Counted from the first letter of the stretch, positions 23,034-32,232 are shown. The stretch is DNA of 64,000 nucleotides from Bradyrhizobium archetypum (GCF_013114835.1 NZ_JAAVLW010000003.1:186001-250000), one strand, 5' to 3'. Translations and numbers: made by a program. The notes: a model not told the origin generated them from the letters alone.

Positions 23034-25784
23034 CTACATCCTCATCAACGCCTGCCGGTCGATCTTGCCGGTGCCGGTCTTCGGCAATTCCGCGATGAAG
23101 GTGATTTCCCGCGGGTATTTGTACGGCAACAGCTTTGCCTTGACGTAATCCTGCAATGTCTTGGTCGCGCTCTTCGCGTCGAACTCGCCCTTGTTCATCA
23201 CCACAACCGCTTTCAGCGTCATGCGTCGATCGGGCAGTTCGGCGGCGAACACGGCGCATTCCCTGATATCGGGGTGCTCGGCAAGGCAGAGCTCGACCTC
23301 GAGCGGATAGACCCATTGTCCCGATATCTTGACCAGGTCGTCGGCGCGGCCGCGGAAGAAATGAAAACCGTCGGCATCGCGCATGAAGCGGTCGCCGGTG
23401 TAGATCCAGCCGCCCTCGCGAATCGTCTCCGCCGACTTCTCCGGTCGGTTCCAGTACAGCGGCGTGTTGGAATCGCCGCGCACCCACAAAATGCCTTCCT
23501 CGTTGTCGCCGACCTCGCGGCCGTCCTTGTCCTTCAGCAGGATTTCGTAGCCTGGCACGCGCAGGCCTGCGGCGCCGAGCTTTTTTTGCTCGGGCCGGTT
23601 GGAGAGATAGATGTGCAGCACTTCGGTCGAGCCGAGGCCTTCGATGATCTCGAGCCCTGTCAGCTTCTTCCAGCCGTTGAATACTTCCGCCGATAAGACT
23701 TCGGCGGCCGATAGCGCCATCCGTAGCGACGAGAAGTCCGTGGCTGAAGCGCCCTCGGCATTGGTCAGCGAGGTATAGAGCGTCGGCAATCCATAGAACA
23801 CGGTCGGCCGGTATTTTTCGATCGCCTCGAAGATCGTTGCCGGCTTCGGCTGGCCCGGCAGCAGCAGCGTCGCCGCGCCGACCGAGAACGGGAAGGTGAT
23901 GGCGTTGCCGAAACCGTAGGCGAAGAAGATTTTAGGTACCGAGAAGCAGATGTCATCGGCTGTCAGCTTGAGCACGCTGCGGGCAAACGCCTGCTCGCTA
24001 TAGGCCATGTCATGCTGCAGATGCACGATGCCCTTCGGGCGTCCGGTCGAGCCGGATGAATACATCCAGAACGCCATGTCGTCGCGCTGTGTGTCGGCTT
24101 CCGGCAAATCGGTCGGGAACGCTTGCAGCCATTGCTGCGCAACGAGTGCTTTCGGCACCGCGTGTTCGCCGGCCGCTCCGTTCACAACGATCAGGCTTTT
24201 GAGCGGCGTGTCCTTGCAGGCCTCCACGTTGAACCGCGAGGTAAACTCCGCTTCCGCGACCGCTACCGTAGCGCCGGCGTCCGAGAGATAGAACTGCAGC
24301 AGGTCCGGCGGCGTCAGTGTGTTGATCAACAGCGGCACGAAACCCGCGCGCACCGCGCCGAAAAAGGCCGCTGGATAAGCCGGCGTATCGTCGAGAAACA
24401 TGAGGATGCGATCGCCGCGCTTCAGGCCGAGCGACTGAAAGCCGTGGCCCCACTGCGCGGCCTCGGCGCAGAGCTCGGCGTAAGTTCGCGTGCCGCCGGG
24501 GCCGGTCAGCGCCAGCCGCTCGCCGCGCCCAGCCGCGAGATTGTCGAATAGGATGCGGCTGGCGTTATAGCTTTCCGGAATCGAAAAGCCGATCTCGCGT
24601 GCGCCCGGATTGTCGCGGGGAACCAGATCGGAAATTTGTGACGTCATGCCTGGCTCCCGATTTTTCTTCGCCGCCTCGTAGCGCGCCATGAATTCCGGCG
24701 ACATCGCACGCAGCCGGCCGTTGGCGATCCGCCCCGACCGGGTGATGTAGCTGTAGGCAAAATCCATCAGGTCGAGCCTCATGTGCTCGGGAAAGCGCTC
24801 GTACCAGTCGGCGCTGGTGCGCGCTGCCGTCACCAGCTTCTGCACGATCGGCTTGCGTTCGGCCTGATAGCGGGCGAGGCCCGCCGGAATTTCCGTCTCG
24901 GCCTCGAGCGCCTTGGTCAGCGCGATCGCGTCCTCGATTGCGAGCCGCGTGCCCGACCCGATCGAGAAATGCGCTGTATGCAGGGCATCGCCGATCAGCA
25001 CCATATTGCCGTGCGACCAGTTCTCGTTCCAGATCCAGGGAAAATTGCGCCACACCGACTTGTTCGAGACCAGCGGATGGCCGTCGAGGGTATCAGCAAA
25101 AATCTGCTCGCAGATCGCCTGCGACTCTTCGATCGTCTTGTGCTCGAAACCATAGGCCTGCCAGGTCGCCGCATCGCACTCGACCAGGAAGGTGCTCATG
25201 GAAGGCGAATAGCGATAATGATGCGCGTTGAACGATCCGCGATCGGTTTTGACAAAAGTCTGCGACAGCGTGGCAAAGCGTTTGCTGGTGCCATACCAGG
25301 CGAACTTGTTGGTCGAGTGTGAGACCGAGGCGCCGAACTCCTTCTCAAAGCCGCGGCGCACCAGCGAGTTCAACCCGTCGGCGGCGACGATCAGATCGTA
25401 TTCCTTGAGTTCGCTAACTGATTGGATCGTGGTGGCGTATCGCGCCACGACACCCGCCGCGCGCACGCGCTGCTGCAGGATCGTCAACAGTTCGAGCCGG
25501 CCGATCGAGGAGAAGCCGACGCCGTCGATCTCGACGCTCTGCCCATGCAGGTTGAGCGTGATGTTCTTCCAGCTCTCCATCCGCGGTGTGATGGCGTCGA
25601 CCGTATCAGGGTCGTCGGCGCGCAAGAATTCCAGCGCCTGCTCGGAGAACACGACGCCAAACCCCCAGGTCGCGCCTTCGGGATTCTGCTCGAACAGGTC
25701 GATATTGGCGTCTGGATGACGCCGCTTCCAGAGATAGGCGAAATAGAGGCCGCCGGGGCCTCCGCCGATGACGGCGATACGCAC
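23034..25784 (-). CDS. Fusion protein: CoA-ester flavin hydroxylase (salicylyl-CoA 5-hydroxylase-like) + benzoate-CoA-ligase-type domain
   Basis: One uninterrupted 916-residue frame. Residues 1-378 are a class A flavoprotein monooxygenase: IAVIGGGPGGLYFAYLWKR for FAD, YDLIVAADGLNSLVR and IGDALHTAHFSIGSGTRLAIEDA for the second FAD motif. The opening, with the FEQNPEGATWGFGVVFSE stretch, is that of salicylyl-CoA 5-hydroxylase and 2-aminobenzoyl-CoA monooxygenase. Residues about 385-916 are an ANL-family aryl-CoA ligase: YSSGSTGRPKG at 575-585, EGLGSTEVLHIYLSN, YTGDR and the catalytic lysine in PKTGTGKIDR (Lys907). An ATG at codon 380 with GGGAG eight bases upstream could start a free ligase. 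With the adjacent gentisate enzymes the likely route is salicylate (or anthranilate) to the CoA ester, then 5-hydroxylation. The operator at 25798 lies just upstream. Confidence 0.88.
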   Translation of the reverse strand: MRIAVIGGGPGGLYFAYLWKRRHPDANIDLFEQNPEGATWGFGVVFSEQALEFLRADDPDTVDAITPRMESWKNITLNLHGQSVEIDGVGFSSIGRLELLTILQQRVRAAGVVARYATTIQSVSELKEYDLIVAADGLNSLVRRGFEKEFGASVSHSTNKFAWYGTSKRFATLSQTFVKTDRGSFNAHHYRYSPSMSTFLVECDAATWQAYGFEHKTIEESQAICEQIFADTLDGHPLVSNKSVWRNFPWIWNENWSHGNMVLIGDALHTAHFSIGSGTRLAIEDAIALTKALEAETEIPAGLARYQAERKPIVQKLVTAARTSADWYERFPEHMRLDLMDFAYSYITRSGRIANGRLRAMSPEFMARYEAAKKNREPGMTSQISDLVPRDNPGAREIGFSIPESYNASRILFDNLAAGRGERLALTGPGGTRTYAELCAEAAQWGHGFQSLGLKRGDRILMFLDDTPAYPAAFFGAVRAGFVPLLINTLTPPDLLQFYLSDAGATVAVAEAEFTSRFNVEACKDTPLKSLIVVNGAAGEHAVPKALVAQQWLQAFPTDLPEADTQRDDMAFWMYSSGSTGRPKGIVHLQHDMAYSEQAFARSVLKLTADDICFSVPKIFFAYGFGNAITFPFSVGAATLLLPGQPKPATIFEAIEKYRPTVFYGLPTLYTSLTNAEGASATDFSSLRMALSAAEVLSAEVFNGWKKLTGLEIIEGLGSTEVLHIYLSNRPEQKKLGAAGLRVPGYEILLKDKDGREVGDNEEGILWVRGDSNTPLYWNRPEKSAETIREGGWIYTGDRFMRDADGFHFFRGRADDLVKISGQWVYPLEVELCLAEHPDIRECAVFAAELPDRRMTLKAVVVMNKGEFDAKSATKTLQDYVKAKLLPYKYPREITFIAELPKTGTGKIDRQALMRM

Positions 25785-25797
25785 GTCTTCCTCCCAA

Positions 25798-25815
25798 TCG
25801 ACAGTATACTTACTA
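25798..25815. promoter_or_regulatory. Second copy of the aromatic-cluster operator
   Basis: TCGACAGTATACTTACTA shares 14 consecutive bases with the site at 21738-21751, in the same orientation on the + strand, and sits 14 bases upstream of the fusion gene's start codon, where a bound repressor would block transcription or initiation. Confidence 0.7.
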
Positions 25816-25995
25816 ATTTGGGACGGAGACTAATCCGCGCCGAAAATTTGCGCTACAGAAAAATGATGACGGCGCGCGACCCGGCCCCGGTCAGGGCCGG
25901 TGCCCCATGGTGCTGCGCCAGTTCTGTCCGCGAACGATTGTCCGCTCTGCGGCAGCCCCGGCCCGACCCAAGCCCGCGGCGAAACGCGCCAGGGT

Positions 25996-26205
25996 TCAGG
26001 TGCAGCGCCGAACCTTCGCGCCGTTCACCCACACGGTCCTGCAAACCACGGCGGGTTTGCGAACGACGACCGCGCCCCGCGCTCCGGCGCAGCCGGCGCG
26101 ATAGACGCCCTTGGCGCATACAGCGGCGTTGGCATCGGCCGACTCAAGGGTCATGGTGGCACCGACGACGAAGAGGGCGGATGCAATGATCAGCAAGTAA
26201 CGCAT
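25996..26205 (-). CDS. Small secreted cysteine-containing protein, unknown function
   Basis: 69 residues starting MRYLLIIASALFVVGATMTL with CGGGAGACCGAC before the ATG; the frame is open far upstream without a site. After a probable cleavage near ADANA the mature peptide has four cysteines in CAKGVYRAGCAGARGAVVVRK...VCRTVWVNGAKVRRCT-type order, which could make two disulphides. The C-terminal VCRTVWVNGAKVRRC pattern is familiar from small exported proteins of Bradyrhizobium, but no function is known. Confidence 0.7.
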   Translation of the reverse strand: MRYLLIIASALFVVGATMTLESADANAAVCAKGVYRAGCAGARGAVVVRKPAVVCRTVWVNGAKVRRCT

Positions 26206-26453
26206 GTCGGTCTCCCGGACAGGTACTGGTTGATGTTCTGGTCCTGAAAGCTTCCTGTTTCTAAGGTCTTCTTCGGAAAGTTCTGCGGATGCTGTCGCGT
26301 CGGCTTTTGCGTGCCGATCTCGTTTCGGTTGCCGGCCGGTCGTCGAGGTGAGTATCCGCGTATCGGGCTGGCCAGCCTTCTTGCTTCCCAATCGCGGACC
26401 CGTTGTAGTCAAGCGCCGATTCATCGCCGCAAGCAAAACCCAAGGGAAAATCC

Positions 26454-26813
26454 ATGGCGCAGGTCAGAGCCAAATGGCTGGCGTTCTATGCCGAACATGT
26501 CGAGCCGGTCTCCAAGGAAATATTCTCTCACGTCGAGAAGATGATCATCGGGACGTTGATCATATCCGCCGGCGCCCATGTCTCGAGCACCGAGCCGGCG
26601 ATCGTTCTCTTCGGCTATCTGCGGCACGGTCTCGTCGGCCGCGGTGTCATGCTGTTCGGCGTGATCCTCCTGCTGCTGAACTTCCTCGACGGCTTATGCA
26701 AGCTTGCCAAGCTCAACTGGCATGTCGCGTACCAAGTCCTGATGACGATTATCTATGTCGCGCTCTCGGTTCGCCTCATTCAGCTCATCCTCGCCTTTCG
26801 CGGCGGCGAGTGA
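26454..26813 (+). CDS. Small integral membrane protein, unknown function
   Basis: 119 residues. A soluble N-terminal 30 residues (WLAFYAEHVEPVSKEIFSHVEK) is followed by three probable membrane segments: MIIGTLIISAGAHV, GVMLFGVILLLLNFLDGL and YQVLMTIIYVALSVRLIQLILAF. No family is recognised. Upstream AAGGGAAAATCC serves as ribosome site. It is convergent with the Cys-rich-repeat gene at 26855. Confidence 0.65.
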   Translation: MAQVRAKWLAFYAEHVEPVSKEIFSHVEKMIIGTLIISAGAHVSSTEPAIVLFGYLRHGLVGRGVMLFGVILLLLNFLDGLCKLAKLNWHVAYQVLMTIIYVALSVRLIQLILAFRGGE

Positions 26814-26854
26814 CCGGCGATCCCCGGATCATTCGAGGATCGCCGCGTATGTGA

Positions 26855-27505
26855 TTATCGTGCCGCGAATTGGGACAGCACGTCCTTGCAGGCCGGTGAG
26901 AGCTGGGCGGCATTGGTCGCAAGACACTGCACGATCCGGCCGCCACCAGCGGGCACGCCCCCGCAAATCGTGCGCACGTCGGCGCCGCAGGCCGAGCGCA
27001 GCACGAACAGTTCTTCACGGGGGCGCATCGGCCGCAGCACGATCGCGGTCGGTGCCGCCGGCGCAGCGGTAGCCGCGGCTCCCGCTGCGGCCGGAGCAGC
27101 GGCCGCTGCCGCAGCCTTGGGCTGGCCGGACTTGGCCGGCGCCGGCGTTGCGGCAGCAGGCGCTGCGGATTTCGGTGCTGCGGTCTCGGCCGGCTTGGCG
27201 GGTTCGGCGGACTTGGCCGTCTCTGCCGGCTTGCCGGGCGCGGCTGCAGGTACTTCCACCGCGCGCACGGCGCTCTGGCAGCCCGACGAGAGACCCGACA
27301 TGTTCTTCTGCAGGCATTGCAGCGCCGCCTCGCCGCCCGGCGGCACGCTGGAGCAATGCGCGATGTAATCGGAACGGCACTGCGACTTGATTGCGTCGCG
27401 CTGCGCCTGGCTGGGCGCTTGCGCAAGCGCGGGTGCAGCAATTGCGTATGTCGCGGCTGCCAGTAACGGTCCAAGCTTTGTTGCGCGCGTCAACGTGTTG
27501 ATCAT
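26855..27505 (-). CDS. Exported cysteine-rich-repeat protein with Ala/Pro linker
   Basis: 216 residues from MINTLTRATKLGPLLAAATYAIAAPALAQ, a Sec signal; the frame extends far upstream but overlaps the divergent efflux gene there. Two cysteine-rich repeats of the GLG1 type flank a low-complexity linker: CRSDYIAHCSSVPPGGEAALQCLQKN...LSSGCQSAV (about 43-80) and CGADVRTICGGVPAGGGRIVQCLATN...LSPACKDVL (about 170-210). The linker is rich in A, P, K and E (AETAKSAEPAKPAETAAP). Such proteins are periplasmic; the function is unknown. It is divergent from the RND efflux operon. Confidence 0.8.
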   Translation of the reverse strand: MINTLTRATKLGPLLAAATYAIAAPALAQAPSQAQRDAIKSQCRSDYIAHCSSVPPGGEAALQCLQKNMSGLSSGCQSAVRAVEVPAAAPGKPAETAKSAEPAKPAETAAPKSAAPAAATPAPAKSGQPKAAAAAAAPAAAGAAATAAPAAPTAIVLRPMRPREELFVLRSACGADVRTICGGVPAGGGRIVQCLATNAAQLSPACKDVLSQFAAR

Positions 27506-27695
27506 TTGAATAAATCCTTTGTCGTCGGAAGCCGCCGCTTCAACCGAAGTGAAATGTGTCTTTAGAAAAAATCCGGTCGTATCATTTTCGCTTTCCGGTT
27601 CCGCTGCAAGCGGATTGTTGCTATTTTCATGGGGTGGCGGAAAGCCGATTTCTGAATAAAGCCTTTTCCAGAACAAACCTATTGGGGCACTACAA

Positions 27696-28898
27696 ATGAA
27701 GGCTTCGCGTTCGCCTGCACGTTTGAGACTTTGCGGCACTGCCGCACAAAGAGGCGCGAACATCTGCCGTGCCGGCTTCGCGGTTGCCGCGATGACCATC
27801 GTAAGTGGCTGCGAACAAAATACTTTCGTGCCGCCCCCGCCGGCGAAGGTCGAAGTGGCGGTGCCGGTACAACGGCCGTTCACACGTTATCTGGAAGCCA
27901 CCGGCAATACCGCTGCGATCAAGAATGTCGATCTGGTCGCGCGCGTGCAGGGATTTCTGCAATCGATCAACTATAAGGATGGCGCCTTCGTGAAAGAGGG
28001 CACGTCGCTGTTCACGATCGAGCCGGATACCTACAAGCTGAAGCTCGAACAAGCACAGGCCGCCGAATCCGGCGCGCAAGCATCGCTGCGGCAGGCCGAG
28101 GCGGACTTCAAGCGTCAGCAGGAATTGGTCCAGCGGCAAGCCGTTTCGCAGGCCACGCTGGATACTTCCACCTCTAACCGCGACAACGCGCAGGCCAACC
28201 TGCTGCAGGCCCAGGTCAATACCAAGATCGCGGCGGTCAATTACGGCTACACCAATGTGGCCGCGCCGTTCGACGGCGTCGTCAGCGCGCACCTCGTCTC
28301 CGTCGGCGAACTGGTCGGCGCGTCGTCGCCGACGCAACTTGCCACCATCGTGGCGCTCGATCCGATCTATGTGAATTTCAACGTCAATGAGCAGGACGTG
28401 CTGCGGATCCGCGAGGAAGCCCGCCGGCGCGGGATGACGCCAGACGATCTCCGGCAGATTCCGATCGAGGTCGGGTTGCAGACCGAGACCGGCTTTCCGC
28501 ACAAGGGCAAGCTCGACTATGTCGCCACGACGCTCAACCAGTCGACCGGCACGCTTCCCGTGCGCGGCGTGCTGCCCAATTCGGACCGCGCCTTGCTGCC
28601 GGGATTCTTCGTCCGCGTTCGCGTACCCGTGGACCAGGTGCAGAATGCGCTGTTCGTGCCTGACGTGGCGCTTGGCAGCGATCAGTCGGGGCGCTACCTG
28701 CTGATCGTGAACGGTGAAAATGTCGTCGAGCAGCGCAAGGTGCGGGTCGGACCATTGGAAGGCGAGTTGCGCGTCATCGAGGAAGGCCTGAAGGCCGACG
28801 ATCGCGTGATTAGCGCCGGGCTGTTGCGTGCGATTCCCGGCCAGAAGGTCGATCCGCAACTGAAGAAAGTCGAAGCGCAGCCGGCGGCAGCCAAGTAG
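27696..28898 (+). CDS. RND efflux periplasmic adaptor (membrane fusion) lipoprotein
   Basis: 400 residues. A lipobox near residue 39 (AAMTIVSGCEQN) suggests lipid anchoring. Adaptor features follow: the first half of the barrel-sandwich domain (NVDLVARVQGFLQSINYKDGAFVKEGTSLFTIEP), a coiled-coil hairpin (LEQAQAAESGAQASLRQAEADFKRQQELVQRQAVSQATLDTS-type), the second lipoyl half (INYGYTNVAAPFDGVVSAHLVSVGELVG) and a beta-barrel with LDYVATTLNQSTGTLPVRG. This is a MexA/AcrA-type subunit. The permease gene starts ten bases downstream. No outer-membrane channel gene is close by, so the pump probably uses a TolC-like protein encoded elsewhere. Confidence 0.93.
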   Translation: MKASRSPARLRLCGTAAQRGANICRAGFAVAAMTIVSGCEQNTFVPPPPAKVEVAVPVQRPFTRYLEATGNTAAIKNVDLVARVQGFLQSINYKDGAFVKEGTSLFTIEPDTYKLKLEQAQAAESGAQASLRQAEADFKRQQELVQRQAVSQATLDTSTSNRDNAQANLLQAQVNTKIAAVNYGYTNVAAPFDGVVSAHLVSVGELVGASSPTQLATIVALDPIYVNFNVNEQDVLRIREEARRRGMTPDDLRQIPIEVGLQTETGFPHKGKLDYVATTLNQSTGTLPVRGVLPNSDRALLPGFFVRVRVPVDQVQNALFVPDVALGSDQSGRYLLIVNGENVVEQRKVRVGPLEGELRVIEEGLKADDRVISAGLLRAIPGQKVDPQLKKVEAQPAAAK

Positions 28899-28907
28899 GA
28901 GCCGGTC

Positions 28908-31900
28908 ATGATTTCAAAATTTTTCATTGAGCGGCCCGTTCTGTCCAACGTCATCGCGATCCTGATGATCCTGATCGGCGGCGTCTGCCTGTTCCGGCTC
29001 GCGGTTGCGCAATATCCCGATGTGGTGCCGCCCACGGTGCAGGTCACCACCCGCTATCCCGGCGCCAGCGCCAAGACCGTGATCGACACGGTGGCGCTGC
29101 CGATCGAGCAGCAGGTCAATGGCGTCGAGGACATGCTCTACATGCAATCCTACAGCGGCGCCGATGGCTCCTACTCGCTGACGGTCACGTTCAAGATCGG
29201 CACCGATCTCAACTTCGCGCAGGTGCTGGTGCAGAACCGGGTCTCGAGCGCGCTATCGCAACTGCCGCAATCGGTGCAGAGCCAGGGCGTCACCGTGCAG
29301 AAGAGGTCGACGGCAATTCTCCTGTTTGTGACGCTGACATCGCCGAAATCGACCTATGACAGCCTGTTCCTGAGCAATTACGCCACCATCAATATCCGCG
29401 ACGAGCTGTCGCGTTTGCCCGGCGTCGGCAACGTCACCGTGTTCGGCGCCGGCCAGTATTCGATGCGGGTCTGGCTCGATCCGAACAAGCTGCAGGCGCG
29501 CAACCTGATGCCGCAGGACGTCATTTCGGCGATCCAGCAGCAGAGCCAGCAGGTCACCGCCGGCCAGGTCGGCGCCCCGCCGGCGCCGGCAGGGCAGGCG
29601 TTCCAGTATACGCTGAACGTTGCCGGGCGGCTCGACGACACCACCGAGTTCGAGAACGTGATCGTCAAGACCGGTAACAGCGGCGACGTTACACGCGTGC
29701 GCGACGTCGGCTGGGTTGAACTCGGCGCCCAGACCTACAGCCAGATCTTTTCGCTCAACAACAAGCCCGCCACCGGCATCGGCGTTTTTCAGTCGCCCGG
29801 TGCCAATGCGCTCGAGGTCGAGAAGGCGGTCAAGCAGAAGATGGAGGTGCTGGCGAAATCGTTTCCGCAGGACGTGGTTTACGACGCGCCGTTCGACACC
29901 ACCAAATTCGTCTCCGAATCGATCAATGAGGTCTACAAGACGCTGATCGAGGCCGGCTTTCTCGTGCTGATCGTGATCCTGATCTTCCTGCAGGATTGGC
30001 GCGCGATGCTGGTGCCGGCAACGACGGTGCCGGTGACCATTATCGGTGCCTTCGCGGCGATGGCGGCGCTCGGCTTCACCGTCAATATCTCGACGCTGTT
30101 TGCGATCGTGCTGGCGATTGGCATCGTCGTGGACGACGCTATCGTCGTGGTCGAAGGCGCGGCCCACAATATCGAGAAGGGGATGTCCGGCCATGACGCC
30201 GCGATCAGCGCGATGGACGCGCTGTTTGCGCCGATCATCGGCATCACGCTGGTACTGGTCTCGGTGTTCCTGCCTTCGGCCTTTCTGCCGGGATTGACTG
30301 GCCGGATGTATGCGCAATTCGCGCTGGTCATCGCCGCCACCGCGCTGCTCAGCGCCATCAATGCGGCGACGCTGAAGCCGACGCAGTGCGCGTTGTGGCT
30401 GCGCCGGCCCGCGCCGCCGGAGCAGCGCAACTTCTTCTACCGCGGCTTCAACAAGGTCTATAACCGGCTGGATGCCTGGTACGGCCGGCTGATCGGCCGG
30501 CTAGTCGCGCACAGCAACATATCTGTCATCTGTGCGCTGATCCTGATCGCGATCGGCGGCTATGGCCTGTCGCGGGTGCCGACCGGCTTCATCCCGATCG
30601 AAGACCAGGGCTATCTGCTGGTGGCCGTGCAACTGCCCGACGGCGCGTCGCTGGACCGTACCCAGCGCGTGCTCACGCGGGTCAGCGAAATCACCGGCAA
30701 GGCGGCAGGCGTCGAGCAGGTGATCACGATTGCCGGCATTTCCGCGCTCGACAATTCCTCCAGCCTCGCCAATGCCGGCGTGGCCTATCTGATCCTGAAG
30801 GAGTGGAGCGCGCGCGGCGAAGGCGAGGATCTGCGGTCGCTGTTCGTCGGATTGAATGAGAAGCTGTCTGTGATCGAGGAGGCGCGGATCTTGGTGGTGC
30901 CGCCGCCGCCGATCCAGGGCATAGGCAATGCCGCAGGCTTTGCGATGCAGGTGCAGCTCCGTGATGGCAATTCCGATTTCAGCAAGCTGCAGGCCATTAC
31001 AGGGGCGATCGTCTCCAATGCGTCGTCGCAAAGCGCGCTGCAGCGGGTCAGCTCGCCGTTCCGTTCGATGGTGCCGCAGTTTGACGTCGAGGTGGACCGG
31101 GTCAAGGCCCAGACCATGCACGTCACGACCGACCAGGTGTTCTCGACGCTGTCGTCCTACATGGGGTCGAGCTACGTCAACCAGTTCAACAAGTTCGGCC
31201 GCACCTTCCAGGTCTATGCGCAGGGAGACGCGCAATTCCGCCTGACGCCGCGCGATATCGAACGGCTGACGGTGCGCAACAGCCAGGGCGACATGATCCC
31301 GCTTGGCGCAGTCGCGAAGATCACGCCGGCTGTAGGCCCGTCGCTGATCAGCTTGTACAACCTCTATCCGTCGGCAACCATCATCGGCCTGCCGGCGACG
31401 GGCTACAGCTCCGGCCAGTCGATGAACCTGATGGAGCAGATCGCCGCCAAGACGCTGCCGCCGGGCACGGGATTCGAGTGGACGGCGATGTCTTATCAGG
31501 AGAAGGTCGTCGGCGGCCAGATCTACTGGGCGTTCGGCCTGGCGCTGCTGCTGGTCTACCTCGTGCTGGCCGGCCAGTATGAAAGCTGGTACGCGCCAGT
31601 CTCGGTCATCCTTGCGGTGCCGCTGTCGCTGCTCGGGCCGATGCTGGTGCTGAGCGGCCTCCGGATCGAGAACAATCTCTATACCCAGATCGGCATCATC
31701 CTGTTGATCGCATTGTCGGCCAAGAACGCCATCCTGATCGTCGAGGTGGCGCTGGAGCTGCACGTGCGCAATCGCAAGCCATTGTTGGAATCCGCCGTCG
31801 AGGCAGCACGGGCCCGCTTCCGTCCCATTCTGATGACGTCATTCGCGTTCATCCTTGGCGTCGTGCCGCTGGTGCTCGCGACCGGCGCCGGCGCCAATGC

Positions 31901-32075
31901 GCGGAAGTCGATCGGCATCACCGTGTTTTCAGGCATGCTGGCCTCGACCTGTCTCGCCGTGCTGTTCGTGCCGACGTTCTTCGTGGTGATCCAGCGGTTC
32001 GAGAACTGGCTGAAAAAGCAGAAGGCGAAGAAGGCGGGGGTGAAAGCGGCGCAGGCGCCGGCCGCGACGCATTAG
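28908..32075 (+). CDS. RND multidrug efflux permease (HAE1 family)
   Basis: 1055 residues, normal length for AcrB/MexB. Begins MISKFFIERPVLSNVIAILMILIGGVCLFRLAVAQYPDV. The fourth membrane segment carries the proton-relay acids: AIVLAIGIVVDDAIVVVEG (the DD pair), and the conserved lysine is in ALSAKNAILIVE. Periplasmic porter domains contain SYSGADGSYSLTVTFKIGTDLNFAQVLVQNRV and GLPATGYSSGQSM. Export of hydrophobic compounds, including possibly aromatic or flavonoid substrates, is expected for this family. It forms a two-gene operon with the adaptor. Confidence 0.96.
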   Translation: MISKFFIERPVLSNVIAILMILIGGVCLFRLAVAQYPDVVPPTVQVTTRYPGASAKTVIDTVALPIEQQVNGVEDMLYMQSYSGADGSYSLTVTFKIGTDLNFAQVLVQNRVSSALSQLPQSVQSQGVTVQKRSTAILLFVTLTSPKSTYDSLFLSNYATINIRDELSRLPGVGNVTVFGAGQYSMRVWLDPNKLQARNLMPQDVISAIQQQSQQVTAGQVGAPPAPAGQAFQYTLNVAGRLDDTTEFENVIVKTGNSGDVTRVRDVGWVELGAQTYSQIFSLNNKPATGIGVFQSPGANALEVEKAVKQKMEVLAKSFPQDVVYDAPFDTTKFVSESINEVYKTLIEAGFLVLIVILIFLQDWRAMLVPATTVPVTIIGAFAAMAALGFTVNISTLFAIVLAIGIVVDDAIVVVEGAAHNIEKGMSGHDAAISAMDALFAPIIGITLVLVSVFLPSAFLPGLTGRMYAQFALVIAATALLSAINAATLKPTQCALWLRRPAPPEQRNFFYRGFNKVYNRLDAWYGRLIGRLVAHSNISVICALILIAIGGYGLSRVPTGFIPIEDQGYLLVAVQLPDGASLDRTQRVLTRVSEITGKAAGVEQVITIAGISALDNSSSLANAGVAYLILKEWSARGEGEDLRSLFVGLNEKLSVIEEARILVVPPPPIQGIGNAAGFAMQVQLRDGNSDFSKLQAITGAIVSNASSQSALQRVSSPFRSMVPQFDVEVDRVKAQTMHVTTDQVFSTLSSYMGSSYVNQFNKFGRTFQVYAQGDAQFRLTPRDIERLTVRNSQGDMIPLGAVAKITPAVGPSLISLYNLYPSATIIGLPATGYSSGQSMNLMEQIAAKTLPPGTGFEWTAMSYQEKVVGGQIYWAFGLALLLVYLVLAGQYESWYAPVSVILAVPLSLLGPMLVLSGLRIENNLYTQIGIILLIALSAKNAILIVEVALELHVRNRKPLLESAVEAARARFRPILMTSFAFILGVVPLVLATGAGANARKSIGITVFSGMLASTCLAVLFVPTFFVVIQRFENWLKKQKAKKAGVKAAQAPAATH

Positions 32076-32093
32076 GGTGCGAGATTTTGATTT

Positions 32094-32215
32094 CGTCGTC
32101 CCGGCCTTGAGCCGGGACCCACAACCACCGTTTTGAATTTTGCGACGAGTTGGAGCTACAGCGTGCCGTAACCACGCGAACCTGTGGTCTGGGTCCCGCT
32201 TTCGCGGGGACGACG
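32094..32215. repeat. Palindromic intergenic repeat
   Basis: CGTCGTCCCGGCCTTGAGCC with CCCGGCCTTGAGCCGGG hairpin at one end and a GTCCCGCTTTCGCGGGGAC hairpin at the other, linked by CCACAACCACC and CCTGTGGT arms. It lies between the converging efflux and CurA-like genes and shares arms with 10344-10466. Confidence 0.7.
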
Positions 32216-32232
32216 CATTGATAGATCGTGGA

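Noticed and set aside
30501..31763. A 420-residue minus-strand frame inside the RND permease
   Set aside because: Shadow of the permease gene; composition and lack of domains argue against coding.
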